This document shows positions 16,036 to 24,962 of a stretch of 64,000 bases of DNA, piece by piece. A model generated the notes under the pieces. That model searched no databases. It saw nothing but the letters and a program-made list of their open reading frames with translations, and was not told the origin of the DNA. The DNA lies in assembly GCA_017500935.1 (NCBI GenBank), contig JAFVXW010000087.1, positions 62,001 through 126,000 of the forward strand, given 5' to 3'. The DNA is from Lachnospiraceae bacterium (GTDB lineage: Bacteria > Bacillota > Clostridia > Lachnospirales > Lachnospiraceae). Both the position numbers and the translations under genes were made by a program. The first letter of the stretch is position 1. Every line of letters starts with the position of its first letter.

Positions 16036-18567
16036 ATGAATCGTAAGATAGAATGGCATAAGGCCCTTATTATCACAATTGTATTTTATGCGGTGCTGGC
16101 GCTGTATCTGATCTGGGGAACTGATATTTTAAACCGTGATTATACGGTGGTTGGTTCAGAGAAGATCGCGGGGGAGACGCTGGAGATTGATATGGATCCC
16201 GGACGCATTATTCAGCAGGTATTTTTAGCTGACGGCGGGTATCTTCGGTATCTGGATCTGTATGTGACTTCACCGGAAGCAGCCGGTAAGTTTTTCAGAT
16301 TAATGATTTATGATGAAACCAATGAGATTTTATATCATGAAGAGGTCAAACTTTGTGATGAGGATGTCTATCCTGGTTATGTGAGACTGCCGGTGGGGAT
16401 TGAGACAATTGCGGGACGTGCCTATGTGTGGCAGTTGCAAAGTACCGGAGGAGCTATGCGTCTGGGCTGGCAGAATACCGGTGAGACAGGCATGACTAAT
16501 CTGGGGTATTATTATACAATTACTTATGATGAAGTAATTACCTATGAAGCCCAGAATATCCTGATGCGTCAGGTATATACTATTTTTCCTTCCATGAAAA
16601 AGCTGATTGGTCTTTCGGCGGCAGTTTTGACGGCGGCTTTGGCGGGCTGTTTTGGCGTGATCTGGTATACCAAAAAAGAAAACAGAGAAAAATGTGTCCG
16701 TTTGCAGCATCTGGTCTGGATGACGGCAGCACCGGTATTTTATGCCGTATTGCTGTATCTGGCGTATGGTGCGCTGATACAGAACCGGTTTGGCTCCGGA
16801 CTTGCCGATAAGCTGGTTTACGCGCTGGGAATTGGGATTGCAGCTTTCTTTTTTGCCTATGTATTTTTTGCAAAGCGTACCGGCAAAAGGTATGTATTAT
16901 GGCAGGGAGCTTCTTTTGCGCAGGCCTGGGAGGAAAACAGCAGTCATTGGCTGCAGACAGCAGCTTTTGCCGGTGTGCTCTGGGGCGGTATTGATTATAT
17001 GAATGCCCTGTATCAGTTTTATCAGGACAGTGCGTATCGTTTCGTGCTGTTATGGGCAGGACTTTTGCTTCTGACCATGTGTCCGGTAAAAAAGATTTAT
17101 GGAAGACTGGATACTTCCTGTCTGCTTGCGGCAGCAATGGCAGCTCTGGCTGTTTACAGATGCCGTATGTCCATAGGGGATGGCTCTGAGGAAGTGCTGG
17201 ATGCGCTCTTGCTGCGCTATGAGGTGATGATCGGTATTCTGGCAGCAGTGGTGTTTGCAGCGCTTGTCCTGCAGATCCGGAAGAACCGTTTCTGCTTCAG
17301 ACAACTTCGTTTTGGATATGCAGCATTGCTGACTTTACTGTTTGCAGGTTTGATCCTGTTTCGCAATACCAGAGGCTGGCCTGTTTATATGGTGCTGGTA
17401 TTTGTGCTGTTTTACCTGTTTTATGTTTGCTGGGAAGAAAAAGGGAAAATGCTGCAGAACTTCTGCAATGGCGTTGTCCTGAATTTTACAGCTGCAGTGC
17501 TGTTTTGCATGGCACGCAGACCCATCCGTGCCTGGGCTTTTAACAGATATAATCTGGTTTTCCATACGGTAACGGTAACAGCAACCTATCTGACATTGGT
17601 GATCTGTGTCCTGACAGTGAGGCTTCTTGCAAAGAAAAAAGAAGGCAAAAAGCTTTCCGGTTACTGGGGAACACTTCTTTTATATGGTATGGCATTGTCC
17701 TTCCTGTTTTTAACACTGTCCAGAACCGGATATCTGGCTGCAATCGCAGTGACAGGTATTATTGTTCCGTTTACCTGTCTGATCGTATACAAACAATCCT
17801 GGAAGAAATTTTTGAAAAATGCAGCGGTCATGGCAGCAGCAGTATTGTTGTGCCTGCCTGTTACCTACAGCAGTGTGCGTCTGCTTCCGGCAGTTTATAA
17901 CAATCCCTATCTGTTTGAACTGGAAGATTCCGCAGCGGCCATTCATGTGGATGAAGCAGCGGATTCCACCAAATATATGTCCATTTCACGCCTTTTCAAA
18001 GTGGTGGACGAAAAGCTGTTTTCTGATGCTTCCGATGTACAAAAGGATCTGGAAGAAATCATGCTCTGTATGCGGAGCTTAAAAGACGGCAGTCTTTATG
18101 TAAAACCTGACCGGAGATTGTATGCTTCGGCATCTGCCCTGGAGGAAGTTGGGGAGATGTCCAATGGACGTCTGGATATCTGGAGACTCTATATAAAGGA
18201 ATGGAACCTGTCAGGTCATGAACTGATGGGTGTACCGGATGAGCGCGGTACCATGATCGTACATGCCCACAATACCTATCTGCAGGTGATCCATGATTTT
18301 GGTATGCTGACAGGACTTGTATTTCTTGTGTTTGGTGCCGTCAGCTGTATTATGATGTTTGTGTATGCGATCAAAAAGAATCAGGAAGATCTCTATGCGA
18401 TCCTTCCGCTGACAGTTTTTATCGGTTTTGCCGTGGCCGGTCTGGTGGAATGGCTGTTCCATCCCTGTAATCCCATCGGATTTTCTGTTATGGTCGTTTT
18501 TGCACCGCTGTTATATCAGAACGGTAAAAATAGAAAGAAGAAAAGTTTAAAAGATGCAAACGAATAA
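16036..18567 (+). CDS. O-antigen ligase/polymerase family membrane protein
   Basis: An 843-residue protein. Residues 12-30 are a membrane helix followed by an extracytoplasmic beta-rich domain (about 40-190), unusual for a polymerase; the rest holds about twelve helices. The Wzy_C-type loop is near the C terminus with HAHNTYLQVIHDFGMLTG (His743, His745), the signature of O-antigen ligases and polymerases, preceded by a large periplasmic-type loop containing RLDIWRLYIKEWN. It would polymerise or transfer lipid-linked glycans outside the membrane. It has its own promoter and overlaps pglF by 14 bases, linking it to the bacillosamine cassette. Two further polymerase-like proteins lie at 50470 and 60590. 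Confidence 0.82.
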   Translation: MNRKIEWHKALIITIVFYAVLALYLIWGTDILNRDYTVVGSEKIAGETLEIDMDPGRIIQQVFLADGGYLRYLDLYVTSPEAAGKFFRLMIYDETNEILYHEEVKLCDEDVYPGYVRLPVGIETIAGRAYVWQLQSTGGAMRLGWQNTGETGMTNLGYYYTITYDEVITYEAQNILMRQVYTIFPSMKKLIGLSAAVLTAALAGCFGVIWYTKKENREKCVRLQHLVWMTAAPVFYAVLLYLAYGALIQNRFGSGLADKLVYALGIGIAAFFFAYVFFAKRTGKRYVLWQGASFAQAWEENSSHWLQTAAFAGVLWGGIDYMNALYQFYQDSAYRFVLLWAGLLLLTMCPVKKIYGRLDTSCLLAAAMAALAVYRCRMSIGDGSEEVLDALLLRYEVMIGILAAVVFAALVLQIRKNRFCFRQLRFGYAALLTLLFAGLILFRNTRGWPVYMVLVFVLFYLFYVCWEEKGKMLQNFCNGVVLNFTAAVLFCMARRPIRAWAFNRYNLVFHTVTVTATYLTLVICVLTVRLLAKKKEGKKLSGYWGTLLLYGMALSFLFLTLSRTGYLAAIAVTGIIVPFTCLIVYKQSWKKFLKNAAVMAAAVLLCLPVTYSSVRLLPAVYNNPYLFELEDSAAAIHVDEAADSTKYMSISRLFKVVDEKLFSDASDVQKDLEEIMLCMRSLKDGSLYVKPDRRLYASASALEEVGEMSNGRLDIWRLYIKEWNLSGHELMGVPDERGTMIVHAHNTYLQVIHDFGMLTGLVFLVFGAVSCIMMFVYAIKKNQEDLYAILPLTVFIGFAVAGLVEWLFHPCNPIGFSVMVVFAPLLYQNGKNRKKKSLKDANE

Positions 18568-20437
18568 GGAAAGAAAAAAGAGTAAATTTAATTATGCCCT
18601 GCTCTACCGCAGAACCTTTCTGGTGATCTATGACATTATCAGCGTGGTTACGGCCGGTTTTCTGGCTCTGGTGCTGCGTTATGAATTTTCATTGAATGCC
18701 ATTCCCAGTGAGTTTTTACTGCCAGTGCGCAATTCCATGATCATCAATATTTTGCTGACACTGGCTGTGTTTTATATTTTCCGCATGTATCACAGTCTGT
18801 GGGCTTTTGCCGGTGAGACGGAAATGCAGAATCTGACAGTGGCATGTTTTGTGTCCAGCCTCCTGAATGCAGGCGTGCTGTATCTGTTTAAGGTGGGCAG
18901 TCAGCCGGTACCCAACAGTTATTACTTTTTCTACTTTTTCCTGCTTTTGATGCTGATCTTTACCAGCCGGTTTTCCTATCGGTTCTTAAGAAGCAAAAAG
19001 CATAAGCAGCAGAATAAAAACAACAGTACCTCTGTTATGATCATCGGTGCCGGTGAAGCGGGAAACACCATGATCAAAGAGATCCTTTCCAGCAATTACA
19101 GCACCATGGTAATTCGCTGTATCATCGATGATGACAAGTCCAAATGGGGACAGTTTATTCAGGGAATCAAGGTGGTCGGCGGCAGAGACAAGATCATTGA
19201 ATCCGTGGATCTTTACGGAATTGATGAGATCTTTCTGACAATGCCCTCTGCATCAAGAACAACGATCCGTGAAATTCTGGAAATCTGCAAGGAAACCAAC
19301 TGTAAGCTGCGTTCCCTTCCCGGACTTTACCAGCTGGCAAACGGCGAAGTCAATGTCAGCAAGCTGCGCGATGTGGAAGTAGAAGACCTTCTGGGACGTG
19401 AGCCCATCCGCGTGGATCTGGATTCCATTCTTGGATATGTGCAGAATAAAGTCGTGCTGGTAACAGGCGGCGGCGGTTCCATCGGTAGTGAGCTGTGCAG
19501 ACAGATCGCAACTCATAAGCCGTCAAAACTGATCATTCTGGATATCTATGAAAACAATGCCTATGACCTGCAGCAGGAGTTAAAGGAAAGATTTCCGGAG
19601 TTAAATCTGGTGGTTTTGATCGGCAGTGTCCGCAATACCAACAGGATCAATGCTGTATTTGAAATGCATAAGCCTGACATCGTATACCATGCGGCAGCAC
19701 ACAAACATGTGCCGCTGATGGAGGAAAGCCCCAACGAAGCGGTTAAAAACAATGTATTTGGTACCTGGAAGACCGCGATGGCGGCAGCGCAGAACGGCAC
19801 AAAGAAATTTGTCATGATCTCCACGGATAAAGCGGTAAATCCTACTAATATTATGGGTGCCAGCAAGCGTATCTGTGAAATGATCGTGCAGACTTTTAAC
19901 CGTCATTATGAGACAGAATTTGTGGCAGTGCGCTTTGGCAATGTACTGGGCTCCAACGGCAGCGTAATTCCTTTGTTTAAAAAACAGATCGCGGCAGGCG
20001 GACCTGTGACGGTAACACATCCTGACATTATCCGGTATTTTATGACGATTCCCGAAGCGGTATCTTTGGTGCTGCAGGCGGGTGCCTATGCCAAAGGCGG
20101 CGAGATCTTCGTTCTGGATATGGGGGAACCTGTGCGTATTCTGGATCTGGCTAAAAACCTGATCCGTTTGTCCGGATACAAAGTGGATGAGGATATCAAG
20201 ATTGTATTTACCGGTCTTCGTCCCGGCGAAAAGCTCTATGAAGAGCTTTTGATGGATGAAGAAGGCATGCAGGATACCGAAAATAAGCTGATCCATATCG
20301 GACGCCCCATCGAATTGGACGAAACACTGTTTTTCAAGCAGTTAAAGGGCCTGGAAGCAGCATCAAAGAGTGAGTGTGCGGATATCCGCCCTCTGATCAA
20401 AGAAATCGTACCGACTTATACTTATAAGGAGAATTGA
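18554..20437 (+). CDS. pglF: UDP-GlcNAc 4,6-dehydratase, PglF/WbpM type
   Basis: A 627-residue membrane-anchored dehydratase of full family length. Four N-terminal helices (about residues 22-160) are followed by a first Rossmann segment (VMIIGAGEAGNTMIKEIL) and the catalytic short-chain dehydrogenase domain starting VVLVTGGGGSIGSELCRQI. ISTDKAVNPTNIMGASKR carries the Asp-Lys pair and the Met-x3-Lys that replaces the usual Tyr in this family. It makes UDP-4-keto-6-deoxy-GlcNAc, the precursor of bacillosamine, QuiNAc or FucNAc. The pglE and pglC genes nearby point to a bacillosamine-type sugar. Its stop overlaps a possible TTG start of the following gene. Confidence 0.92.
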   Translation: MQTNKERKKSKFNYALLYRRTFLVIYDIISVVTAGFLALVLRYEFSLNAIPSEFLLPVRNSMIINILLTLAVFYIFRMYHSLWAFAGETEMQNLTVACFVSSLLNAGVLYLFKVGSQPVPNSYYFFYFFLLLMLIFTSRFSYRFLRSKKHKQQNKNNSTSVMIIGAGEAGNTMIKEILSSNYSTMVIRCIIDDDKSKWGQFIQGIKVVGGRDKIIESVDLYGIDEIFLTMPSASRTTIREILEICKETNCKLRSLPGLYQLANGEVNVSKLRDVEVEDLLGREPIRVDLDSILGYVQNKVVLVTGGGGSIGSELCRQIATHKPSKLIILDIYENNAYDLQQELKERFPELNLVVLIGSVRNTNRINAVFEMHKPDIVYHAAAHKHVPLMEESPNEAVKNNVFGTWKTAMAAAQNGTKKFVMISTDKAVNPTNIMGASKRICEMIVQTFNRHYETEFVAVRFGNVLGSNGSVIPLFKKQIAAGGPVTVTHPDIIRYFMTIPEAVSLVLQAGAYAKGGEIFVLDMGEPVRILDLAKNLIRLSGYKVDEDIKIVFTGLRPGEKLYEELLMDEEGMQDTENKLIHIGRPIELDETLFFKQLKGLEAASKSECADIRPLIKEIVPTYTYKEN

Positions 20438-20442
20438 TACAA

Positions 20443-20994
20443 TTGGAACTGGTACACGGAAGGCCTGCCGACTGTGCAGGCAGACTGAATAAGGAAATAA
20501 AGGTCTATGACCTTCTGGATAGGCTTGAAGTTAGTTTTAACAGAGTCGATCACGAGCAGGCTAATACCATGGAAGCCTGTCCTGCGGTTGATAAGATTCT
20601 GGAAACCGATATGTGTAAAAATCTGTTTTTATGTAACCGACAGAAAACACAGTTTTATCTTCTGATGATGCCCGGAGACAAGCCCTTTAAAACAAAGGAT
20701 CTTTCCAAACAGATAAACAGTGCCCGTCTTTCCTTTGCAGAAGCGGAATTTATGGAAGAATATCTGGATATCACACCGGGAGCGGTTTCTGTTATGGGAC
20801 TGATGAATGATTCTGAGAATCATGTACAGCTGCTGATCGATAAAGCGGTACTGGAGAGTGAATATCTGGGATGTCATCCCTGTGTGAATACTTCCAGCTT
20901 AAAGATAAAGACAGAAGAGTTGTTAGAAAAATTTTTGCCTGCAGTCCATCATGAAGCAATCATCGTGGATATGCCCTGGCCGGCAGAAGAATAA
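20443..20994 (+). CDS. PrdX/ProXp-type aminoacyl-tRNA deacylase (YbaK-like)
   Basis: About 183 residues of the YbaK/ProX fold that hydrolyses mischarged tRNA, typically Ala-tRNA(Pro). The family core is intact: TDMCKNLFLCNRQKTQFYLL (with the catalytic-position Lys), LSKQINSARLSFAE, ITPGAVSVMGLMND and GCHPCVNTSS. It lies between pglF and pglE, an unexpected place for a translation-quality gene. TTG 20443 is preferred because the AAGGAG site ends 11 bases before it; TTG 20434, overlapping the pglF stop, sits too close to that site. It may simply have hitched into the operon, or may serve aminoacyl transfer by neighbours (see the ATP-grasp gene). Confidence 0.83.
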   Translation: MELVHGRPADCAGRLNKEIKVYDLLDRLEVSFNRVDHEQANTMEACPAVDKILETDMCKNLFLCNRQKTQFYLLMMPGDKPFKTKDLSKQINSARLSFAEAEFMEEYLDITPGAVSVMGLMNDSENHVQLLIDKAVLESEYLGCHPCVNTSSLKIKTEELLEKFLPAVHHEAIIVDMPWPAEE

Positions 20995-21014
20995 CGGCGA
21001 AGGAGATTTGAAAA

Positions 21015-22145
21015 ATGAGCAAAAAAAGAATCTATCTTTCCTGCCCCACCATGCATGGCGAGGAGCAGCAGTTTGTGCAGGAAGCATTTGATACCAACTG
21101 GGTGGCGCCTCTGGGACCGAATGTAAATGAATTTGAAAAGGAAGTGGCTGCTTATACAGGCAGTAAAGCGGCAGCAGCATTAAGTGCAGGAACCGCAGCG
21201 GTTCATCTGGCACTGAAGCTGGCTGGCGTAAAGGAAGGTGATATCGTTTTTGTATCTGATCTGACCTTTTCTGCCACCTGTAATCCAATCTGCTATGAAA
21301 AAGCAATTCCGGTATTTATCGACAGCGAACCGGATACCTGGAATATGGATCCGAAGGCTTTGGAAAAAGCATTTGAAAAATATCCCAATCCCAAGGCAGT
21401 TGTCTGTGTGCATCTTTACGGAACACCTGCAAAAATCGATGAACTGATGCAGATCTGTCAGAGGCATCATGTGCCTTTTATTGAAGATGCGGCGGAATCC
21501 TTAAGTGCTACTTACAAAGGAAAGCAGACAGGTACTTTCGGAAAGTTTGGTATTTTTTCGTTCAATGGAAACAAGATCATTACCACCTCCGGCGGCGGCA
21601 TGCTGGTTTCTGATGACGAAGAGCTGATTGCGAAGGCACGTTTTCTTTCCACCCAGGCAAGGGATGCGGCAAGACATTACCAGCATTCCCAGATCGGTTA
21701 CAACTATAGGATGTCCAATGTTGTGGCAGGGATCGGGCGCGGACAGATGCTGCATCTGGAAGAGCATAAAGCAATCAAAAAACGCATTTACGAGCAGTAT
21801 AAAGCTGCCTTTGCAGATATAGAAGAGATTACCATGAATCCGCTGAATCCGGACGGTGAATCCAACTGCTGGCTGTCCTGCATTACCATTGCGGAAGGCT
21901 GTCCGGTCACGTATGAACAGCTGATGGATGCTATGGAGGAACATAATATCGAAAGCAGACCTATCTGGAAACCGATGCATCTGCAGCCTGTATTTGCAGA
22001 TTATGATTTTATTCAGGTAAAAGATGGTATCAGTGTGGGTGAGGACATTTTCAACAGAGGCTTGTGTCTACCCAGCGATATTAAGAATACAGAAGAAGAC
22101 ATGCAGAACATCATAAATATTGTACGCGGATGCTTTGGACGGTAA
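21015..22145 (+). CDS. pglE: UDP-4-amino-4,6-dideoxy-N-acetylglucosamine transaminase
   Basis: A 376-residue DegT/DnrJ/EryC1-type PLP aminotransferase close to PglE: IYLSCPTMHGEEQQFV, NWVAPLGPNVNEFE, SAGTAAVHLAL, DLTFSATCNPI, EDAAESLSATYKGKQTGTFG and FSFNGNKIITTSGGGML, with Lys187 as the PLP lysine. It aminates the PglF product at C4 using glutamate. Ribosome site AAGGAG lies before ATG. The usual acetyltransferase partner PglD (left-handed beta-helix fold) is not found in this window, so the fate of the new 4-amino group is open. Confidence 0.9.
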   Translation: MSKKRIYLSCPTMHGEEQQFVQEAFDTNWVAPLGPNVNEFEKEVAAYTGSKAAAALSAGTAAVHLALKLAGVKEGDIVFVSDLTFSATCNPICYEKAIPVFIDSEPDTWNMDPKALEKAFEKYPNPKAVVCVHLYGTPAKIDELMQICQRHHVPFIEDAAESLSATYKGKQTGTFGKFGIFSFNGNKIITTSGGGMLVSDDEELIAKARFLSTQARDAARHYQHSQIGYNYRMSNVVAGIGRGQMLHLEEHKAIKKRIYEQYKAAFADIEEITMNPLNPDGESNCWLSCITIAEGCPVTYEQLMDAMEEHNIESRPIWKPMHLQPVFADYDFIQVKDGISVGEDIFNRGLCLPSDIKNTEEDMQNIINIVRGCFGR

Positions 22146-22167
22146 GACAGCCGAAGGAGAATGTCAG

Positions 22168-22794
22168 ATGTACAAAAAATATATCAAACGTTTGCTGGAC
22201 ATCCTGTTATCAGGATTTGCCCTGATCGTGCTGTCACCGGTACTGCTTGTGGTGGCGATACTAGTAAAAACCAGGCTGGGAAGTCCGGTGATCTTTCATC
22301 AAAAAAGGCCGGGTAAGGACGAAAAGATTTTTACCCTGTGCAAATTCCGGACAATGACAGACGAGAGAGATGAAAATGGCGAACTTTTGCCGGATTCTGT
22401 GAGACTGACTGAATTTGGTAAGTTTTTGCGTGCCACAAGTCTGGATGAACTGCCGGAATTGTGGAACATTTTCAAAGGAGACATGAGCATTATCGGTCCA
22501 AGACCTTTGCTGGTAGGTTACCTGCCTTACTATACAAAAAAAGAACAGCTTCGCCACAGTGTAAGACCGGGGCTTACAGGACTTGCACAGGTAAGCGGCA
22601 GAAATTTTATTTCCTGGGATAACCGCCTGGCAAAGGATGTGGAATATGTGGAAAATCTGACCTTTGCGATGGATCTGCGTGTTTTATGGAAGACAGTGAT
22701 GGTAGTGCTGAAAAAGGAAGATGTTGCGGTGGCAACAGATGCTGTGGAGTGTTATTTGTGGGAAGAAAGAGAAGCCAGAAAAGATGAAGAATAA
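22168..22794 (+). CDS. pglC: Phosphoglycosyl transferase initiating lipid-linked glycan (PglC-like)
   Basis: A 208-residue monotopic phosphoglycosyl transferase of the small PglC type. One N-terminal re-entrant helix contains the Ser23-Pro24 kink, and the catalytic Asp93-Glu94 dyad is in SLDELPELWN; these numbers coincide with those recalled for Campylobacter PglC. FHQKRPGKDEKIF, KFRTMTDERDENGELL and SIIGPRPLLVGYLPYY follow. It transfers the phospho-sugar from UDP-(diacetyl)bacillosamine to undecaprenyl phosphate, committing the first sugar. ATG 22168 with AAGGAGA seven bases upstream is preferred over an earlier in-frame start. It overlaps the next gene by 11 bases. Confidence 0.92.
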   Translation: MYKKYIKRLLDILLSGFALIVLSPVLLVVAILVKTRLGSPVIFHQKRPGKDEKIFTLCKFRTMTDERDENGELLPDSVRLTEFGKFLRATSLDELPELWNIFKGDMSIIGPRPLLVGYLPYYTKKEQLRHSVRPGLTGLAQVSGRNFISWDNRLAKDVEYVENLTFAMDLRVLWKTVMVVLKKEDVAVATDAVECYLWEEREARKDEE

Positions 22795-23962
22795 ACAACT
22801 GCGGACGCCCTGCTATATGATTCATAAAGATATGCTGGACGATGGCATCGCGCTTTTAAAAAATGGACTTGAACGTGACTGGAAGAATGCCTGTGTGGGA
22901 TATTCATTCAAAACCAACTCTCTGCCGTGGGTGGTGGAATACATGAAGCAGAAAGGCTTCTATGCGGAGGTAGTTTCGGAAAATGAATATGACTTGGCAT
23001 GCAAGCATGACTTTGCGCATATCATTTATAATGGTCCGGTGAAAGGTAAGCGGACTTTTTTCCATGCTTTGGAACACGGGGCGATCGTGAATCTGGATGC
23101 AAAGAGAGAACTGGACTGGCTGGAAGAAAGCGGCAAAAAAGATGTCACGGTCGGTCTTCGCGTGAATTTTAATCTGGAAGAAATGTGTCCGGGAGAAACG
23201 TCTGCAGGTGACGAAGGAAGCCGCTTTGGTTTTTCCTATGAAACAGGGGAGTTTGCATGGGCACTGAACCGGTTAAAGGAAATGGGCGTGAAAGTGTCAG
23301 GACTTCATCTTCATTTTGGCTCCAAGACCAGAAGCCTTGCGATTTACCGGGCATTGGCGCAAAAAGCCTGTGAACTGAAAAATGAGTTTGGGTTGGAGCT
23401 GTCCTTTGTCGATCTTGGCGGCGGCTATTTTGGCGGTATGGAGAACCGGCCCAAATTTCCGGATTATACAAAAGTGATCGCAGAGGAGCTTTCCAGAGCG
23501 TTTTCAGTGGAAGAGACTATGTTGATCATGGAGCCGGGGACTTCTCTGATCACACCGCCTATTGAGTATCTGACCACAGTGATCGATGTGAAAAAGACGT
23601 ATGCCAATCATATCGTAGTCACGGACGGCGGCAGAATCGATATTGATCCTCTTCATGCCAAGAAAGGCTATTTTCATACATTTTTATATCAGAATCCCGA
23701 AACAAAAAGGGAAATTCTGAAAAAACAGGTGATCTGCGGCTTTACCTGTATGGAAAATGACCGCCTGTTTGTGGCGGAAAACACCAAAGCCCTGCAGGTG
23801 GGAGATCAGATTTCCTATCAGAAGGTGGGCGGTTATACCATGTGTCTGACTCCCCTGTTCATCCGTTATTTCCCCAATGTATATCTGGAAGAAAACGGGG
23901 AATACCGGCTGATAAGAGAGGCGTGGACACCGGAAGAATACAGCCAGAAGAGTATTTATTGA
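22784..23962 (+). CDS. PLP-dependent decarboxylase, DapDC/LysA-like fold type III
   Basis: A 392-residue alanine-racemase-fold decarboxylase related to diaminopimelate and ornithine decarboxylases. GYSFKTNSLPWVV holds the PLP lysine (Lys43); GLHLHFGSKT, VDLGGGYFGGM, MEPGTSLI and the late GYTMCLTPLFIRYF follow. It is shorter than LysA and lacks some of its landmarks, so the substrate is not lysine-pathway DAP with any confidence. The gene overlaps pglC by 11 bases and is followed 20 bases later by an ATP-grasp gene, forming a tight pair. Role inferred: providing an amine or amino acid for attachment to the sugar; a general amino acid role is possible. Confidence 0.78.
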   Translation: MKNKQLRTPCYMIHKDMLDDGIALLKNGLERDWKNACVGYSFKTNSLPWVVEYMKQKGFYAEVVSENEYDLACKHDFAHIIYNGPVKGKRTFFHALEHGAIVNLDAKRELDWLEESGKKDVTVGLRVNFNLEEMCPGETSAGDEGSRFGFSYETGEFAWALNRLKEMGVKVSGLHLHFGSKTRSLAIYRALAQKACELKNEFGLELSFVDLGGGYFGGMENRPKFPDYTKVIAEELSRAFSVEETMLIMEPGTSLITPPIEYLTTVIDVKKTYANHIVVTDGGRIDIDPLHAKKGYFHTFLYQNPETKREILKKQVICGFTCMENDRLFVAENTKALQVGDQISYQKVGGYTMCLTPLFIRYFPNVYLEENGEYRLIREAWTPEEYSQKSIY

Positions 23963-23982
23963 TCGGAAAGGTGAGGTCAGTT

Positions 23983-24954
23983 ATGAATCTTTTGATTTTA
24001 AGCTGCGGCACAAGAGATAAAGTTGTTCAGTATTTCAAGGAAGCATTCGGAGAGGAAGGCAGAGTCATTACCACAGACTGCAATCCCTATGCGCCGGCCC
24101 TTTATGAAGGGGACGCGCATTATGTAGTTCCGCGTATGACTGCCCCCGGATACATTGATGTTGTGTTTGATATCTGTAAAAAAGAGCAGATCACAGGCGT
24201 ACTGTCCCTGATCGATCCGGAGCTGTCCCTGCTTGCAAAGCACAAAGAAGACTTTGAAGCTTTGGGCGTTATGGTGATCGGTTCTTCTTATGAACTGTGC
24301 GAGAGAACCTTAAATAAATGGGAGATGTACTGCTGGATGAAAGCGCACGGATACCCCTGTGCGAAATCCTACATTGATCTGGATGCTTTTTTTGCGGATG
24401 TAGATGCCGGTATCGTTACTTATCCTGTATTTGTAAAGCCCGCCAAAGGCAGCGCGAGTATGCAGATATCCAAGGCATATGATAAGGAAATGGTGGAATT
24501 TCTGTTTCACCATGGCGAGTTCATGATGATCCAGGAATATATGGACGGTCAGGAGCTTGGTGTGGACTGCTATATTGACATGATCAGCAAGGAAGTGGTT
24601 TCCATTTTCTCAAAGAAAAAGCTGGTGATGCGTGCCGGAGAAACCGACAAGGCGCTTTCTTTTGCAGATGAAGAGCTGTTTGCACAGGTGGAAAAATTTG
24701 CCGTTGAAAATGGTTTTATCGGTCAGATTGATATCGATATCTTTGAAAAGGACGGTGTGTATTATTTCTCAGAAGTAAATCCCCGTTTCGGAGGCGGTTA
24801 TCCGCATGCTTATGTCTGCGGTGCCGATCATATGACATTGATTAAGAATAATCTTTGTGGTAAGATAAATGAGAAAAAAATCGGCGGTTACGCAGTCAAT
24901 AAAGTGATGATGAAGTATAATGAAATTATGCTCATGGACGCCGTGACCAAATAG
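23983..24954 (+). CDS. ATP-grasp ligase (carbamoyl-phosphate-synthase-like)
   Basis: A 323-residue protein. An N-terminal Rossmann-like part (MNLLILSCGTRDKVVQYF) leads to an ATP-grasp domain: YPVFVKPAKGSASMQI, FMMIQEYMDGQELGVDCY and DIFEKDGVYYFSEVNPRFGGGYP, with metal-binding Glu and Asn. Such proteins join a carboxylate to an amine with ATP. ATG 23983 is preceded by GGTGAGG; an earlier in-frame start inside the decarboxylase gene is rejected. In a cassette that makes a sugar 4-amine but shows no PglD, it is a candidate to attach an amino acid or other acid to that amine. Substrates are unknown. Confidence 0.8.
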   Translation: MNLLILSCGTRDKVVQYFKEAFGEEGRVITTDCNPYAPALYEGDAHYVVPRMTAPGYIDVVFDICKKEQITGVLSLIDPELSLLAKHKEDFEALGVMVIGSSYELCERTLNKWEMYCWMKAHGYPCAKSYIDLDAFFADVDAGIVTYPVFVKPAKGSASMQISKAYDKEMVEFLFHHGEFMMIQEYMDGQELGVDCYIDMISKEVVSIFSKKKLVMRAGETDKALSFADEELFAQVEKFAVENGFIGQIDIDIFEKDGVYYFSEVNPRFGGGYPHAYVCGADHMTLIKNNLCGKINEKKIGGYAVNKVMMKYNEIMLMDAVTK

Positions 24955-24962
24955 GAATATAT

